DNA of 64,000 nt from contig NZ_JACARE010000022.1 of NCBI RefSeq assembly GCF_013386765.1, positions 1 to 64,000 on the forward strand. The letters run 5' to 3'. The translations under genes and the position numbers were made by a program. Of this stretch, positions 26,234 through 36,150 are shown piece by piece. Source of the stretch: Pseudomonas yamanorum. Its GTDB lineage: Bacteria > Pseudomonadota > Gammaproteobacteria > Pseudomonadales > Pseudomonadaceae. The notes under the pieces were generated by a model. It was not told where the DNA came from. It worked only from the letters and a program-made list of their open reading frames with translations, and did not search any database. Position 1 is the stretch's first letter; every line of letters starts with the position of its first letter.

Positions 26234-27732
26234 GAACTTTCATCCTGGAGCAGCGGGTTATCGGTGCCCATGTAGGTGGGAACGCCGCGCAACACACCCT
26301 GGAAGGCATCGAGGGGTTCGCCGATGGTCATGCCGCGGCCACCGATGCGGTATTCGCGAATCGTCGATTCGTGGCTGCCGGTACGTTTCTTGATGATCGA
26401 GATGGCCCGGCGGACTTTGCCCAGGGCTTCGAAGTAACGCAGCAGGATCACCGTGTCGGCCAGATAGGTGATATCCACCGGGGCCTGCATGTCGCCCACC
26501 AGGCCGTGTTGGGCCACGGTCATGAAGGTCGCGGCGCCACGGCGGTTGAGGTACAGCAGCAGTTCGTGCATGTGCAGGATCAGTGCGTTTTCTTCGGGCA
26601 TTGCCGCCTGGTAGCCGTTGACGCTGTCGATCACCACGGTCTTGATCCCGCGCTCATCCACACAGCGGCGCACCCGGTGGGAGAACTCGCCGGGGGACAA
26701 CTCGGCGGCATCCACTTGCTCGATCAGCAGGTTGCCGGTGTCTTGCAGGGCTTGCAGGTCGATCCCCATGTTTTTCATGCGTTCGAACAGCAGGCCCAGT
26801 TCTTCGTCAAAAATGAACAGCGCGGCTTTTTCGCCCCGGGCCACGGCGGCGGCGGCGAAAATCATCGAGATCAGCGATTTGCCGGTACCGGCCGGGCCGA
26901 GTATCAGGGTGCTGGAACCGGTTTCGATACCGCCGCCCAGCAACGCATCCATCTCGCGAATTCCACTGGTCAGGGTCTGGCGGTTGTAGCCGCCACGGTG
27001 CTCGGCCGCTACCAGGCGCGGGAATACGTGCACGCCGTCTTCCATGATGGTGAAGTCATGAAAGCCGCCGCGGTACTTCTGGCCGCGGTACTTCACGATC
27101 CGCACACGACGGCGTTCGGCACCGTAGTTGGGGGTCAGTTCTTCCAGGCGGATCACGCCGTGGGCCACGCTGTGCACGGTTTTGTCGAGGGATTCGGTAG
27201 TCAGGTCATCCAGCAACAGCACCGTGGCGTCGTAGCGCACAAAGTAGTGCTTGATCGCCAGGATCTGCCGGCGATAGCGCAGGGAGCTCTGGGCCAGCAA
27301 ACGGATTTCCGAGAGGCTGTCGATCACCACGCGGGTGGGTTTGACCCGCTCCACCACTTCAAAAATCTGCCGGGTGGCTTCACCCAGCTCAAGGTCCGAG
27401 GAATACAGCAGGCTTTGCTGGTGCTCGGCGTTGAGCAGGCTTTCGGGTGGCGTGAGTTCAAAGATATGAATGTGTTCGTCCAGGTCCCAACCGTGGGACT
27501 TGGCACCCTGGCGCAACTCGCGCTCGGTTTCCGACAGGGTGATGTACAGCGATCGTTCACCTTTTTTTGCGCCGGCCTGGAGGAACTGCAGGGCCACGGT
27601 GGTTTTACCGGTGCCCGGCTCACCTTCCAGCAGGAACAGGTGGCTACGGGAAAGTCCCCCGGCAAGAATGTCATCCAGACCTTCAATGCCGGTGGCTGCC
27701 TTTGCTGTGAACAGCTCTTTGGATGTAGACAA
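26230..27732 (-). CDS. KaiC-like double ATPase
   Basis: 500 residues with two RecA/KaiC domains. Walker A of the first is GEPGTGKTT (37-45) and of the second GPAGTGKSL (about 279-287). The catalytic acidic residues follow in ITLSETERELR and FIFDEELGLLFERM. The C-terminal KaiC signature IREYRIGGRGMTIGEPL is present. Where cyanobacterial KaiC has the Ser431/Thr432 phosphosites, the aligned pair here is Thr422/Tyr423 (ITYLADTVILLRY). There is no KaiA/KaiB gene nearby. I chose the TTG start with a GAGGG ribosome binding site 6 bases before it; a GTG at 27750 lacks one. Likely a signalling ATPase working with the overlapping kinase. Confidence 0.88.
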   Translation of the reverse strand: MSTSKELFTAKAATGIEGLDDILAGGLSRSHLFLLEGEPGTGKTTVALQFLQAGAKKGERSLYITLSETERELRQGAKSHGWDLDEHIHIFELTPPESLLNAEHQQSLLYSSDLELGEATRQIFEVVERVKPTRVVIDSLSEIRLLAQSSLRYRRQILAIKHYFVRYDATVLLLDDLTTESLDKTVHSVAHGVIRLEELTPNYGAERRRVRIVKYRGQKYRGGFHDFTIMEDGVHVFPRLVAAEHRGGYNRQTLTSGIREMDALLGGGIETGSSTLILGPAGTGKSLISMIFAAAAVARGEKAALFIFDEELGLLFERMKNMGIDLQALQDTGNLLIEQVDAAELSPGEFSHRVRRCVDERGIKTVVIDSVNGYQAAMPEENALILHMHELLLYLNRRGAATFMTVAQHGLVGDMQAPVDITYLADTVILLRYFEALGKVRRAISIIKKRTGSHESTIREYRIGGRGMTIGEPLDAFQGVLRGVPTYMGTDNPLLQDESS

Positions 27733-27843
27733 GAAGTGCCCTCGGGTCACGTATAAGTAGAGGTGCGCGCCCGCGAGAGCGCGCCATATTTACTTGACCG
27801 TGACGCCGTGTAGCGGTTCAACGTTTTGTATCAATTAGCGCTG

Positions 27844-28902
27844 TTACAGCCCTTGTTGGAGTGCCGGATCGTCCGGGTTCTGCTGTTCAAGCTGCGCCAG
27901 CAACACCTGGACATTCTGCAACTGGCCGGTCTCTTTCCAGTAATTGACCAGCAACACCCGCGCCTTGCGGTTGGCCGGGTTGCGCTGGACGATTTCTTCC
28001 AGCTGGCGCTGGGCGGCTTCCAGTTCCTGCTGGGCGTGCAGGGTGGTGGCCAGGTCGTAGCGATAGTCCTGATTGTTCGGTTCCAGCTCCACCGCCCGGG
28101 ACAGGCTGAGCAGGGCAAACGCGCGCTCCCCGTGGTGCAGCAGCCACATGCCGAGGGCATGTTGCAGGTAGGCCGAATCGGGGTGGGCCTGTAGCTGCTT
28201 GGCCAGGAGCTGGCGGGACTCGTCGACCTTGCCCTGTTTATCCAGCAATTCGATTTGTGCGACCACGGCTTGCAGGTTGTCGGGTTGCAGGCGCATCGCC
28301 TGTTCCAGGGCGTTTTGTGCATCGGGCAGCAGCGCGCTGTGAATGTACAGGCGTGCCAGCTGGATCCAGCCTTCGGGGCTCTCGGGCTGAGCCTTGAGCA
28401 ATTTCACGTATTCATCGAGCACTTGCTGCAACGGGCCGAAGTACAGGCCCAGGGTGTCGGGGGACAGCCCCAGCAGGGCATTGGCCGCGGCAAACCGTAC
28501 GCTTTGTTCGGTGTCATCCAGCAGTGGCCCCAGCAACAGCACGCGCTGGCCGCTGGGCACCAGGCCGACGATGCCGTGGATCGCCGCCTCGCGCACCATT
28601 GGCGCGTCGTTGGCCAGGTCCTTGTCAGCCAGCTTGAGGGCCTGGGGGCTGGGGTAATTGGGCAGTTCGGCATGCAGGGCGGCGCGGCGCACGTCGGACA
28701 AGTCCGGACGGCCCAACTGTTGATACAGCACGCGGGCGGCGCCGGGTTCGCCGTTACGTGCCTGTTTCAGGGCCTTGGCATAACCATGGGCGATGGCCGG
28801 TGGGACCACTACCGGTGGCGTACGGGTGAAATACCAGGTGATGACTGCGATAAACAACAGGGCGCACAGGCCGACGATGGAGTAACGGCGTGACTTTGAC
28901 AT
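27844..28902 (-). CDS. Membrane-anchored HEAT/TPR protein
   Basis: 352 residues. One N-terminal membrane anchor (residues 8-26, SIVGLCALLFIAVITWYFT) is followed by a periplasmic or cytoplasmic helical region with HEAT-like repeats (about 75-150, MVREAAIHGIVGLV and SVRFAAANALLGL), then TPR repeats to the end (PESPEGWIQLARLYIHSALL, PDSAYLQHALGMWLL). It resembles the TPR part of CcmH/CycH but has no cytochrome c genes around it. The protein is probably an assembly scaffold; the partner is unknown. Confidence 0.7.
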   Translation of the reverse strand: MSKSRRYSIVGLCALLFIAVITWYFTRTPPVVVPPAIAHGYAKALKQARNGEPGAARVLYQQLGRPDLSDVRRAALHAELPNYPSPQALKLADKDLANDAPMVREAAIHGIVGLVPSGQRVLLLGPLLDDTEQSVRFAAANALLGLSPDTLGLYFGPLQQVLDEYVKLLKAQPESPEGWIQLARLYIHSALLPDAQNALEQAMRLQPDNLQAVVAQIELLDKQGKVDESRQLLAKQLQAHPDSAYLQHALGMWLLHHGERAFALLSLSRAVELEPNNQDYRYDLATTLHAQQELEAAQRQLEEIVQRNPANRKARVLLVNYWKETGQLQNVQVLLAQLEQQNPDDPALQQGL

Positions 28903-28977
28903 GCAGGCGTCCGAAAGCTGGGGAGCTAGTGCAAAGCCATCAGCTTCGGTCAGGTCACCGCGAGTGTCAAACCCGCA

Positions 28978-29868
28978 TCACGTCAGCACGAACTCAATCG
29001 GCTCCAGGGCCGGTGGTAGCACGGTTTCACCGAGGGCGGCGAGCACTTCGCGTTCCAGGGTGCGGACGATGGCGTTGCAGGGCAGGTCGTTTTCGTCGAA
29101 GCCGAAGGGGTCTTCGAGGTCGTCGCCGATTTCATCGAGGCCGAAGAAGGTGTAGCTGACGATGGCGGTAAAGACCGGTGTCAGCCAGCCCAGCGGCTCG
29201 GCCATGGCGAAGGGCAGCAGGATGCAGAACAGGTAGATGGTGCGGTGCAGCAGCAAGGTGTAGGGGAAGGGCAGCGGGGTGTGTTTGATCCGTTCGCACG
29301 AGGCCTGGACCTGGCTCAGGCCGTACAGCCGGGTTTCCAGTTGGGTGTAGCGCCAGTCGCTGATTTGGCCTTGTTCGGCGAGGCTTGAACAGCGGGCGCC
29401 GAGGTCTTGCAGGATGCTGTCGGGGGGGTTGGGGTGATTGGGCTTTACGTTGATCCAGGGCTTGATGGCGTGCGCCTCATCTTCCAGGCGCAGGCGTGCG
29501 ACCAGGCCGTGGGCGAAGCCGCAGAGGCCGCGGAGTATGCCTTCGCGCTCGGCAGGGTTGAAGACTTGGGTTTCGCGGATCAGCGAGCGTACTTCGATGA
29601 TCATCTGGCCGAGTTGTTTGCGGCCTTCCCACCAGCGGTCGTAGCAGGCGTTGTTGCGAAAGCTCATGAAGATTGACAGCGACAGGCCCAGCAGGGTGAA
29701 GGGGGTGGCGTTGACCTTGGAGAAATAGGCGGGGTGCAGGGTTTCCACCAGTACGATGACTGAGGCGAGCAGGGTGACCATCAGGCTACGCAGGGCGATG
29801 CGCTTGGCGATTGAACCCTTGAGGGAGAACAGGATGCCGAGCAGGTTGGGTTTGGGACGGACGATCAT
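28978..29868 (-). CDS. Bestrophin family channel (YneE-like)
   Basis: 296 residues. It starts MIVRPKPNLLGILFSLKGSI and has the bestrophin/UPF0187 signatures: SFRNNACYDRWWEGRKQLGQ (about 69-88), hydrophobic helices at 25-45, 48-66, 210-225 and 230-250, and FFGLDEIGDDLEDPFGFDEN near the C-terminus, corresponding to the acidic belt. Bacterial members are inner-membrane ion channels. It stands alone, with intergenic repeats behind its start. Confidence 0.88.
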   Translation of the reverse strand: MIVRPKPNLLGILFSLKGSIAKRIALRSLMVTLLASVIVLVETLHPAYFSKVNATPFTLLGLSLSIFMSFRNNACYDRWWEGRKQLGQMIIEVRSLIRETQVFNPAEREGILRGLCGFAHGLVARLRLEDEAHAIKPWINVKPNHPNPPDSILQDLGARCSSLAEQGQISDWRYTQLETRLYGLSQVQASCERIKHTPLPFPYTLLLHRTIYLFCILLPFAMAEPLGWLTPVFTAIVSYTFFGLDEIGDDLEDPFGFDENDLPCNAIVRTLEREVLAALGETVLPPALEPIEFVLT

Positions 29869-29979
29869 GGGTGGGCTTCTTGGGTGGCGCAGGCCTGAAG
29901 CTTAGAAGCTTGGGGGTGGAGCGTCCAATCGCTTGGGCTGACTGGATGATTGGTGGGGTCTATCGTTGGGCCTTTGGTG

Positions 29980-30042
29980 TACATATCCGTTATTCAGGTA
30001 ACGGCCGCTTATGGTTTCGCTCTTACAGCGACTCACTTTGGA
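29980..30042 (-). repeat. Dispersed intergenic repeat, copy 2
   Basis: On the minus strand: GTGAGTCGCTGTAAGAGCGA, then ACCATAAGCGGCCGTTACC and AACGGATATGTAC. It matches copies 1 and 3 and faces copy 3 in inverted orientation. Confidence 0.7.
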
Positions 30043-30107
30043 AAAGCCGGAATGCCGGGTTCGGCCTCGGGCTGAATGGGGCAGTCAGATCAAAATCAAA
30101 AGCAGGA

Positions 30108-30311
30108 GCACAGCGGCCTACCGGCCGGCTTGGCAGCTTTTCTGTAGGAGCTGGCTTGCCGGCGAAGAACCTGAGAGCGCCGCATTCATTCAGGATGCCA
30201 ACGTCATCGTTAACGACCATCGCCGGCAAGCCAGCTCCTACAGTGGACCGTGCTCGCTTTAGATTTTGATTTTGCTCTACCACACTCAAGCCGGCCTGTA
30301 GGCCGCTGTGT
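30108..30311. repeat. Nested inverted repeats around a REP pair
   Basis: The outer arms CACAGCGGCCTACCGGCCGG (30109-30128) and its near-perfect reverse complement at about 30288-30310 enclose the REP pair at 30143-30244. The whole 29869-30533 gap is built from such repeats; no gene is seen in it. Confidence 0.65.
30143..30244. repeat. REP pair (inverted)
   Basis: TGTAGGAGCTGGCTTGCCGG and its reverse complement, separated by about 60 bases. Confidence 0.75.
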
Positions 30312-30329
30312 TCTTGATCTTAGGCGCCC

Positions 30330-30386
30330 CGCCGCGGTAAGAGCGGAACCATAAGCGGCCGTTGCAAAAACAACGGATATGTACAC
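30330..30386 (+). repeat. Dispersed intergenic repeat, copy 3
   Basis: GGTAAGAGCGGAACCATAAG, then CGGCCGTTGC and CAACGGATATGTACAC. It closes the inverted nest opened by copy 2. Confidence 0.7.
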
Positions 30387-30533
30387 CCACCCACGCCCAC
30401 AAAAAAAACCTTGGCCAAACCAGTCACCCAAGTTGAAAGCTTTGACCATTGCCCGCCCAGCCCTCTAGAGCGACTATTTCACCGGTCTACGTACCCATCC
30501 TGAAAACAAAAAAACACACAGGGATTTGAAGCG

Positions 30534-32183
30534 ATGCGTGATTACTCGGCTGCCACCACCCAATTCAACTACCAACACACCGTCGACGCCGCCCTGTCGG
30601 GCAACCTGCAGGCACTCAACGCCTGTGTCGAATGTTGCGACCGCCACGCATTACCCGGCCGCATCGCGCTGTTCTGGGAGGGCAAGGACGGCCGCAGCGC
30701 CACCTCCACCTTCACCCAATTGCAAGACCAGGCCGCCCGCTTCGCCAACTTCCTCCTGGCCCAGGGCGTAAAGCCCGGTGACAAGGTCGCCGGCCTGCTG
30801 CCACGTACCGCCGAGTTACTGGTTGTCGTCTTCGCCACCTGGCGCATCGGCGCGGTCTATCAGCCGCTGTTCACCGCCTTCGGCCCCAAGGCCATCGAAC
30901 ACCGCCTGACCAGCTCAGGCGCCGCACTGGTGGTGACCGACGCAGTAAACCGCCCCAAGCTCATGGAAGTAGCCGACTGCCCAACCATCGTCACCGTCGC
31001 CGGCCCTCAGGGCGAAGGCATCGTGCGCGGCGATTTCAGCTTCTGGGCCGAACTGCCCAACTATTCCAACGCCTGCGAGCCGGTGCTGCTGGGCGCCGAA
31101 GATCCATTCCTGCTGATGTTCACCTCCGGCACCACCGGCCCCTCCAAAGCCCTGGCCGTACCGCTCAAGGCCATCGTCGCGTTCCAGAGCTACACCCGCG
31201 ACGCCGTGGACCTGCGCCCCGAAGACGCATTCTGGAACGTCGCCGACCCAGGCTGGGCCTACGGCATCTATTTCGGCGTCACCGGGCCGTTGTCCATGGG
31301 CCACCCGATCACCTTCTACGATGGCCCGTTCACCCTCGAAAGCACCTGCCGCGTCATCAATAAATACGGGATCACCAACCTCACCGGTTCCCCGACGGCC
31401 TACCGCCTGCTGATTGCCGGCGGCGAGCAGTTCGCCAAGTCGATCAAGGGCAAGCTGCGCATTGTCAGCAGCGCCGGCGAGCCATTGAACCCGGAAGTGA
31501 TCCGCTGGTTCGCCGACAACCTCGGCGTGACCATACACGACCACTATGGCCAGACCGAGCTGGGCATGGTGCTGTGCAACCATCACGGCCTGGAGCACCC
31601 GGTGCACGTCGGTTCCGCCGGCTTTGCCTCGCCGGGCCACCGCATCGTGGTGCTGGACGACAACCATCAGGAACTGCCGGCCGGCCAGCCGGGCATCCTC
31701 GCCATCGACCGCGAGCAATCGCCGATGTGCTGGTTCGCCGGCTACGACGGGGTCAAGACCAAGGCCTTTGTCGGCAAGTACTACCTCAGCGGCGATACGG
31801 TGGAGCTGAACCCCGACGGCAGTATCAGCTTTGTCGGGCGCAGCGACGATGTGATCACCACCTCCGGCTACCGTGTAGGCCCGTTCGACGTGGAAAGCGC
31901 GTTGATCGAGCACCCCGCAGTCGTGGAAGCCGCGGTGGTGGGCAAGCCATGCCCGGAGCGCACCGAGATCGTCAAAGCCTTTGTGGTGCTCAGCGAGCAA
32001 TACCACGCCGAGCCGGCCCTGGCCGAAGAGCTGCGCCAGCACGTGCGCAAGCGCCTGGCCGCCCACGCGTACCCACGGGAAATCGAATTTGTCAGCGAGC
32101 TGCCCAAGACCCCGAGCGGCAAGCTGCAACGCTTCATTTTGCGTAATCAGGAAATTGCCAAGGCCCAGGCGGCCACGGCGTGA
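30534..32183 (+). CDS. AMP-forming acyl-CoA synthetase
   Basis: 549 residues. It activates a carboxylic acid to its CoA thioester. The P-loop is [14 protein letters not shown] (about 195-208), followed by adenylate-binding [10 protein letters not shown] (about 335), [11 protein letters not shown] and the C-terminal [16 protein letters not shown] hinge, with the catalytic Lys in TPSGKLQR. It resembles acetyl/propionyl/medium-chain (ACSM-type) synthetases. First gene of a five-gene operon whose order (ligase, SDR, thiolase, acyl-CoA dehydrogenase, hydratase) matches my memory of P. putida PP_2213-PP_2217 (fadDx, fadB2x, fadAx, -, fadB1x). The substrate is probably a short or branched fatty acid. 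Confidence 0.88.
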   Translation: MRDYSAATTQFNYQHTVDAALSGNLQALNACVECCDRHALPGRIALFWEGKDGRSATSTFTQLQDQAARFANFLLAQGVKPGDKVAGLLPRTAELLVVVFATWRIGAVYQPLFTAFGPKAIEHRLTSSGAALVVTDAVNRPKLMEVADCPTIVTVAGPQGEGIVRGDFSFWAELPNYSNACEPVLLGAEDPFLLMFTSGTTGPSKALAVPLKAIVAFQSYTRDAVDLRPEDAFWNVADPGWAYGIYFGVTGPLSMGHPITFYDGPFTLESTCRVINKYGITNLTGSPTAYRLLIAGGEQFAKSIKGKLRIVSSAGEPLNPEVIRWFADNLGVTIHDHYGQTELGMVLCNHHGLEHPVHVGSAGFASPGHRIVVLDDNHQELPAGQPGILAIDREQSPMCWFAGYDGVKTKAFVGKYYLSGDTVELNPDGSISFVGRSDDVITTSGYRVGPFDVESALIEHPAVVEAAVVGKPCPERTEIVKAFVVLSEQYHAEPALAEELRQHVRKRLAAHAYPREIEFVSELPKTPSGKLQRFILRNQEIAKAQAATA

Positions 32184-32205
32184 TCCCTTTTTCAAGGAAA
32201 CAGTG

Positions 32206-32973
32206 ATGCAGATTGAGAACAAGGTTTTTCTGGTCAGCGGTGGCGCTTCCGGCCTCGGCGCGGCGACGGCCGAGATGCTGGTGGCGGCCGGTGCCAAGGT
32301 GATGCTGGTGGATTTGAACGCCGACGCGGTCGCCGCCCAGGCGCAGAAGCTCGGCGGGCAGGCCCGCAGCGTCGTCGCGGACATCAGCCAGGAAGCCGCC
32401 GCCGAAGCGGCCGTGCAGGCTACCGTGGCGGCCTTTGGCGGTTTGCACGGGCTGGTCAACTGCGCCGGCGTGGTCCGTGGCGAGAAGATCCTCGGCAAAC
32501 ATGGCCCGCACGTATTGGCCAACTTCGCCCAGGTGATCAACGTCAACCTGATTGGCAGCTTCAACCTGCTGCGCCTGGCCGCAGCGGCCATCGCTGAAAC
32601 CGAGGCGAATGCCGACGGCGAGCGTGGCGTGATCATCAACACCGCTTCGGTGGCGGCCTTTGACGGCCAGATCGGCCAGGCAGCCTATGCCGCCTCCAAG
32701 GGCGCGATCGCCAGCCTGACGTTGCCTGCCGCCCGTGAACTGGCGCGCTACGGGATTCGGGTGATGACCATCGCCCCCGGCATTTTCGAAACACCGATGA
32801 TGGCCGGCATGACGCCAGAAGTGCGCGAGTCCCTGGCCGCCGGCGTGCCATTCCCGCCGCGCCTGGGCAAGCCGAGCGAGTACGCGGCGCTGGTGCGGCA
32901 TATCATTGAAAACAGCATGCTCAACGGCGAGGTGATCCGTCTCGACGGTGCCTTGCGCATGGCGGCCAAATAA
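32206..32973 (+). CDS. fadB2x: SDR-type 3-hydroxyacyl-CoA dehydrogenase (type II)
   Basis: 255 residues, short-chain dehydrogenase fold: NAD site [15 protein letters not shown] (11-25), NCAG motif ([10 protein letters not shown]), catalytic Ser in [11 protein letters not shown] and YxxxK in AYAASKGAI. It is the HSD17B10 type, which oxidises 3-hydroxy-2-methylbutyryl-CoA in isoleucine breakdown as well as short 3-hydroxyacyl-CoAs. It sits 22 bases after the ligase and 11 before the thiolase. The symbol follows the P. putida order. Confidence 0.85.
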   Translation: MQIENKVFLVSGGASGLGAATAEMLVAAGAKVMLVDLNADAVAAQAQKLGGQARSVVADISQEAAAEAAVQATVAAFGGLHGLVNCAGVVRGEKILGKHGPHVLANFAQVINVNLIGSFNLLRLAAAAIAETEANADGERGVIINTASVAAFDGQIGQAAYAASKGAIASLTLPAARELARYGIRVMTIAPGIFETPMMAGMTPEVRESLAAGVPFPPRLGKPSEYAALVRHIIENSMLNGEVIRLDGALRMAAK

Positions 32974-32984
32974 GGAGATTTTTC

Positions 32985-34169
32985 ATGACTGATCCAATCG
33001 TTATTGTCAGCGCAGTACGTACGCCCATGGGCGGGTTCCAGGGCGACCTCAAGGGCCTGACTGCCCCGCAACTGGGTGCGGCGGCGATACGTGCTGCGGT
33101 CGAACGTGCCGGTATCGCCACCGATGCGGTGGACGAAGTGCTGTTCGGTTGCGTACTGCCGGCCGGTCTCGGCCAGGCGCCTGCACGCCAGGCGGCACTG
33201 GGCGCTGGCCTGGATAAATCCACCCGCTGCACCACCCTCAACAAGATGTGCGGCTCCGGCATGGAGGCCACCATCCTGGCCCATGACTCGCTGCTGGCGG
33301 GCAGTGTGGAGGTAGTGATCGCCGGTGGCATGGAGAGCATGTCCAACGCCCCGTACCTGCTGGACCGCGCCCGCAGCGGCTACCGCATGGGCCACGGCCG
33401 GGTACTCGACCACATGTTCCTCGACGGCCTCGAAGACGCCTACGACAAGGGCCGCCTGATGGGCACCTTTGCCGAGGACTGCGCCGAGCACAACGGTTTT
33501 TCCCGCGAGGCCCAGGATGCGTTCGCCATTGCGTCCCTGACCCGCGCGCAACAGGCGATCACCGACGGCAACTTCATTGCCGAAATCGTCCCGGTGCAGG
33601 TCACCGTGGGCAAGGAACAGAAAACCATCACCCACGACGAACAGCCGCCCAAGGCCAAGCTGGACAAGATCGCTACCTTGAAGCCGGCTTTCCGCGAAGG
33701 CGGCACCGTGACGGCGGCCAACTCCAGCTCGATTTCCGACGGTGCGGCGGCGTTGCTGCTGATGCGTGAATCCGAAGCCCACAAACGCGGGCTCAAGCCG
33801 CTTGCGGTGATCCACGGCCACGCAGCCTTTGCCGACGAGCCAGGCCTGTTCCCGGTGGCACCGGTGGGTGCGATCCGCAAACTGATGACCAAGACCGGCT
33901 GGAACCTCGATGAGGTCGACCTGTTTGAAATCAACGAAGCCTTCGCCGTGGTCAGCCTGGTGACCATGAGCAAGCTGGAGATTCCCCACAGCAAGGTCAA
34001 TATCCACGGTGGTGCCTGCGCCCTGGGCCATCCGATCGGTGCGTCCGGTGCGCGGATCCTGGTGACCCTGCTCTCGGCCCTGCGCCAGAAAGGCCTCAAG
34101 CGCGGTGTTGCGGCGATCTGCATCGGCGGCGGCGAAGCCACGGCCATGGCCGTTGAATGCCTGTATTAA
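32985..34169 (+). CDS. fadAx: Acetyl-CoA acyltransferase (thiolase)
   Basis: 394 residues, full thiolase. The nucleophile Cys is in TTLNKMCGSGMEA (about residue 89), NEAFA near 315, catalytic His in GGACALGHPIGASGAR (about 345-360) and the second Cys in CIGGGEA near 380. It cleaves 3-ketoacyl-CoA, or 2-methylacetoacetyl-CoA if the operon serves isoleucine. It follows the SDR gene by 11 bases. Confidence 0.9.
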   Translation: MTDPIVIVSAVRTPMGGFQGDLKGLTAPQLGAAAIRAAVERAGIATDAVDEVLFGCVLPAGLGQAPARQAALGAGLDKSTRCTTLNKMCGSGMEATILAHDSLLAGSVEVVIAGGMESMSNAPYLLDRARSGYRMGHGRVLDHMFLDGLEDAYDKGRLMGTFAEDCAEHNGFSREAQDAFAIASLTRAQQAITDGNFIAEIVPVQVTVGKEQKTITHDEQPPKAKLDKIATLKPAFREGGTVTAANSSSISDGAAALLLMRESEAHKRGLKPLAVIHGHAAFADEPGLFPVAPVGAIRKLMTKTGWNLDEVDLFEINEAFAVVSLVTMSKLEIPHSKVNIHGGACALGHPIGASGARILVTLLSALRQKGLKRGVAAICIGGGEATAMAVECLY

Positions 34170-34178
34170 GGAACACCT

Positions 34179-35306
34179 ATGCTCCCGAATGACGAACAAC
34201 TGCAGATCCGCGAAGCCGCCCGGCAATTTGCCCAGGAGCGGCTCAAGCCCTTCGCCGCCGAGTGGGACCGCGAACACCGGTTTCCCAAGGAAGCCATCGG
34301 TGAAATGGCCGAGCTGGGTTTTTTCGGCATGCTGGTCCCGGAACAATGGGGTGGCTGCGACACCGGCTACCTGGCCTACGCCATGACCCTGGAAGAAATC
34401 GCCGCCGGCGATGGCGCCTGCTCGACCATCATGAGCGTGCACAACTCCGTGGGCTGCGTGCCGATCCTCAAGTTCGGCACTGACCAGCAGAAAGAGCAAT
34501 TCCTCAAGCCCCTGGCCAGCGGCGCGATGCTCGGCGCGTTTGCCTTGACCGAGCCCCAGGCCGGTTCCGACGCCAGCAGCCTGAAAACCCGCGCCCGGCT
34601 GGAAGGCGATCACTATGTATTGAATGGCTGCAAACAGTTCATCACCTCCGGGCAAAACGCCGGGGTCGTGATTGTGTTCGCCGTCACCGATCCGGCCGCC
34701 GGCAAACGCGGCATCAGTGCGTTTATCGTGCCTACCGATTCGCCGGGCTACAGCGTGGCACGGGTCGAGGACAAACTCGGCCAGCACGCTTCCGACACCT
34801 GCCAGATCCTGTTTGAGGACGTGAAGGTGCCGGTGGCCAATCGCTTGGGCGAAGAGGGCGAAGGCTACCGGATCGCCCTGGCCAACCTTGAAGGCGGACG
34901 CGTCGGTATTGCCTCCCAGGCAGTGGGCATGGCGCGGGCGGCGTTCGAGGCTGCGCGGGATTACGCCCGCGAGCGGGAAAGCTTTGGCAAGCCGATCATC
35001 GAGCACCAGGCCGTGGCGTTCCGCCTGGCGGACATGGCGACGCAAATCGCGGTCGCCCGGCAGATGGTGCATTACGCCGCCGCCCTGCGTGACAGCGGCC
35101 AGCCGGCGCTGGTGGAAGCATCCATGGCCAAGCTGTTTGCTTCGGAAATGGCCGAAAAGGTCTGCTCGCAAGCATTGCAAACCCTCGGCGGTTACGGTTA
35201 CCTGAGCGACTTTCCCCTGGAGCGGATCTACCGCGATGTGCGGGTCTGCCAGATTTACGAAGGCACCAGCGATATTCAACGCATGGTCATTTCACGCAAT
35301 CTCTGA
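34179..35306 (+). CDS. Acyl-CoA dehydrogenase (short/branched chain)
   Basis: 375 residues, with the FAD-dependent dehydrogenase signatures [13 protein letters not shown] (about 122-134) and [20 protein letters not shown] near 335. The catalytic Glu is in [11 protein letters not shown] close to the C-terminus, as in short-chain and short/branched-chain enzymes. Electrons go to ETF. Nine bases separate it from the thiolase and nine from the hydratase. Confidence 0.9.
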   Translation: MLPNDEQLQIREAARQFAQERLKPFAAEWDREHRFPKEAIGEMAELGFFGMLVPEQWGGCDTGYLAYAMTLEEIAAGDGACSTIMSVHNSVGCVPILKFGTDQQKEQFLKPLASGAMLGAFALTEPQAGSDASSLKTRARLEGDHYVLNGCKQFITSGQNAGVVIVFAVTDPAAGKRGISAFIVPTDSPGYSVARVEDKLGQHASDTCQILFEDVKVPVANRLGEEGEGYRIALANLEGGRVGIASQAVGMARAAFEAARDYARERESFGKPIIEHQAVAFRLADMATQIAVARQMVHYAAALRDSGQPALVEASMAKLFASEMAEKVCSQALQTLGGYGYLSDFPLERIYRDVRVCQIYEGTSDIQRMVISRNL

Positions 35307-35315
35307 GGAGCATCT

Positions 35316-36089
35316 ATGAGTTACGAAACCATTTTGCTGGACGTCCAGGGCCGTGTCGGGCTGATCACCCTCAATCGCCCACAGGCGCTGAACGCCCTCA
35401 ACGCACAGCTGGTCAGCGAGCTGAACCAGGCGCTGGACAGCCTGGAAGCCAACCCGGAAATCGGCTGCATCGTACTCACCGGCTCGAAAAAAGCCTTTGC
35501 CGCCGGCGCCGACATCAAGGAAATGGCCGAACTGACCTATCCGCAGATCTATCTCGATGACCTGTTCAGCGACAGCGACCGCGTGGCCAACCGCCGCAAG
35601 CCGATCATCGCTGCCGTTAACGGTTTTGCCCTGGGGGGCGGGTGTGAGCTGGCATTGATGTGCGACTTTATCCTGGCCGGTGACAACGCCAAGTTCGGCC
35701 AGCCGGAAATCAACCTCGGCGTGCTGCCGGGCATGGGCGGCACCCAGCGCCTGACCCGCGCCGTGGGCAAGGCCAAGGCCATGGAAATGTGCCTGACCGG
35801 GCGGTTTATCGATGCGGTGGAAGCCGAGCGTAGCGGGATTGTGGCGCGGATCGTGCCGGCGGATGAGCTGCTGGATGAAGCGCTGAAAGTCGCGAACCTG
35901 ATCGCCAGCAAGTCGGTGCCCATCAGCATGATGGTCAAGGAAAGCGTCAACCGCGCGTTTGAAGTGAGCCTGTCTGAAGGTGTGCGCTTTGAGCGCCGGG
36001 TGTTCCACGCGGCATTCGCCACGCTGGACCAGAAGGAAGGGATGGCGGCGTTTGTCGCCAAGCGCACGCCGGAGTTCAAAGACAAGTAA
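35316..36089 (+). CDS. fadB1x: Enoyl-CoA hydratase
   Basis: 257 residues, crotonase fold. The oxyanion hole segments are [13 protein letters not shown] (about 57-69) and [16 protein letters not shown] (about 100-115), and the two catalytic Glu fall in GCELAL and [12 protein letters not shown]. It hydrates 2-enoyl-CoA, completing the beta-oxidation set together with the upstream genes. Last gene of the operon; a strong hairpin terminator follows 11 bases after the stop. Confidence 0.9.
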   Translation: MSYETILLDVQGRVGLITLNRPQALNALNAQLVSELNQALDSLEANPEIGCIVLTGSKKAFAAGADIKEMAELTYPQIYLDDLFSDSDRVANRRKPIIAAVNGFALGGGCELALMCDFILAGDNAKFGQPEINLGVLPGMGGTQRLTRAVGKAKAMEMCLTGRFIDAVEAERSGIVARIVPADELLDEALKVANLIASKSVPISMMVKESVNRAFEVSLSEGVRFERRVFHAAFATLDQKEGMAAFVAKRTPEFKDK

Positions 36090-36100
36090 AAAGGCTGATC

Positions 36101-36135
36101 AAAAATATGGGAGCTAATAAGCTCCCATATTTTTT
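36101..36135. terminator. Bidirectional rho-independent terminator
   Basis: A 15-bp stem, AAAAATATGGGAGCT against its complement, with a 4-5 base loop. A runs on one side and T runs on the other serve both the + strand beta-oxidation operon and the convergent - strand genes. Confidence 0.9.
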
Positions 36136-36150
36136 ATTAAAGTCAGTCAG

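Noticed and set aside
29869-30533. CRISPR array in the repeat nest
   Set aside because: The repeats are inverted and of several kinds, not regularly spaced direct repeats, and no cas gene is near.
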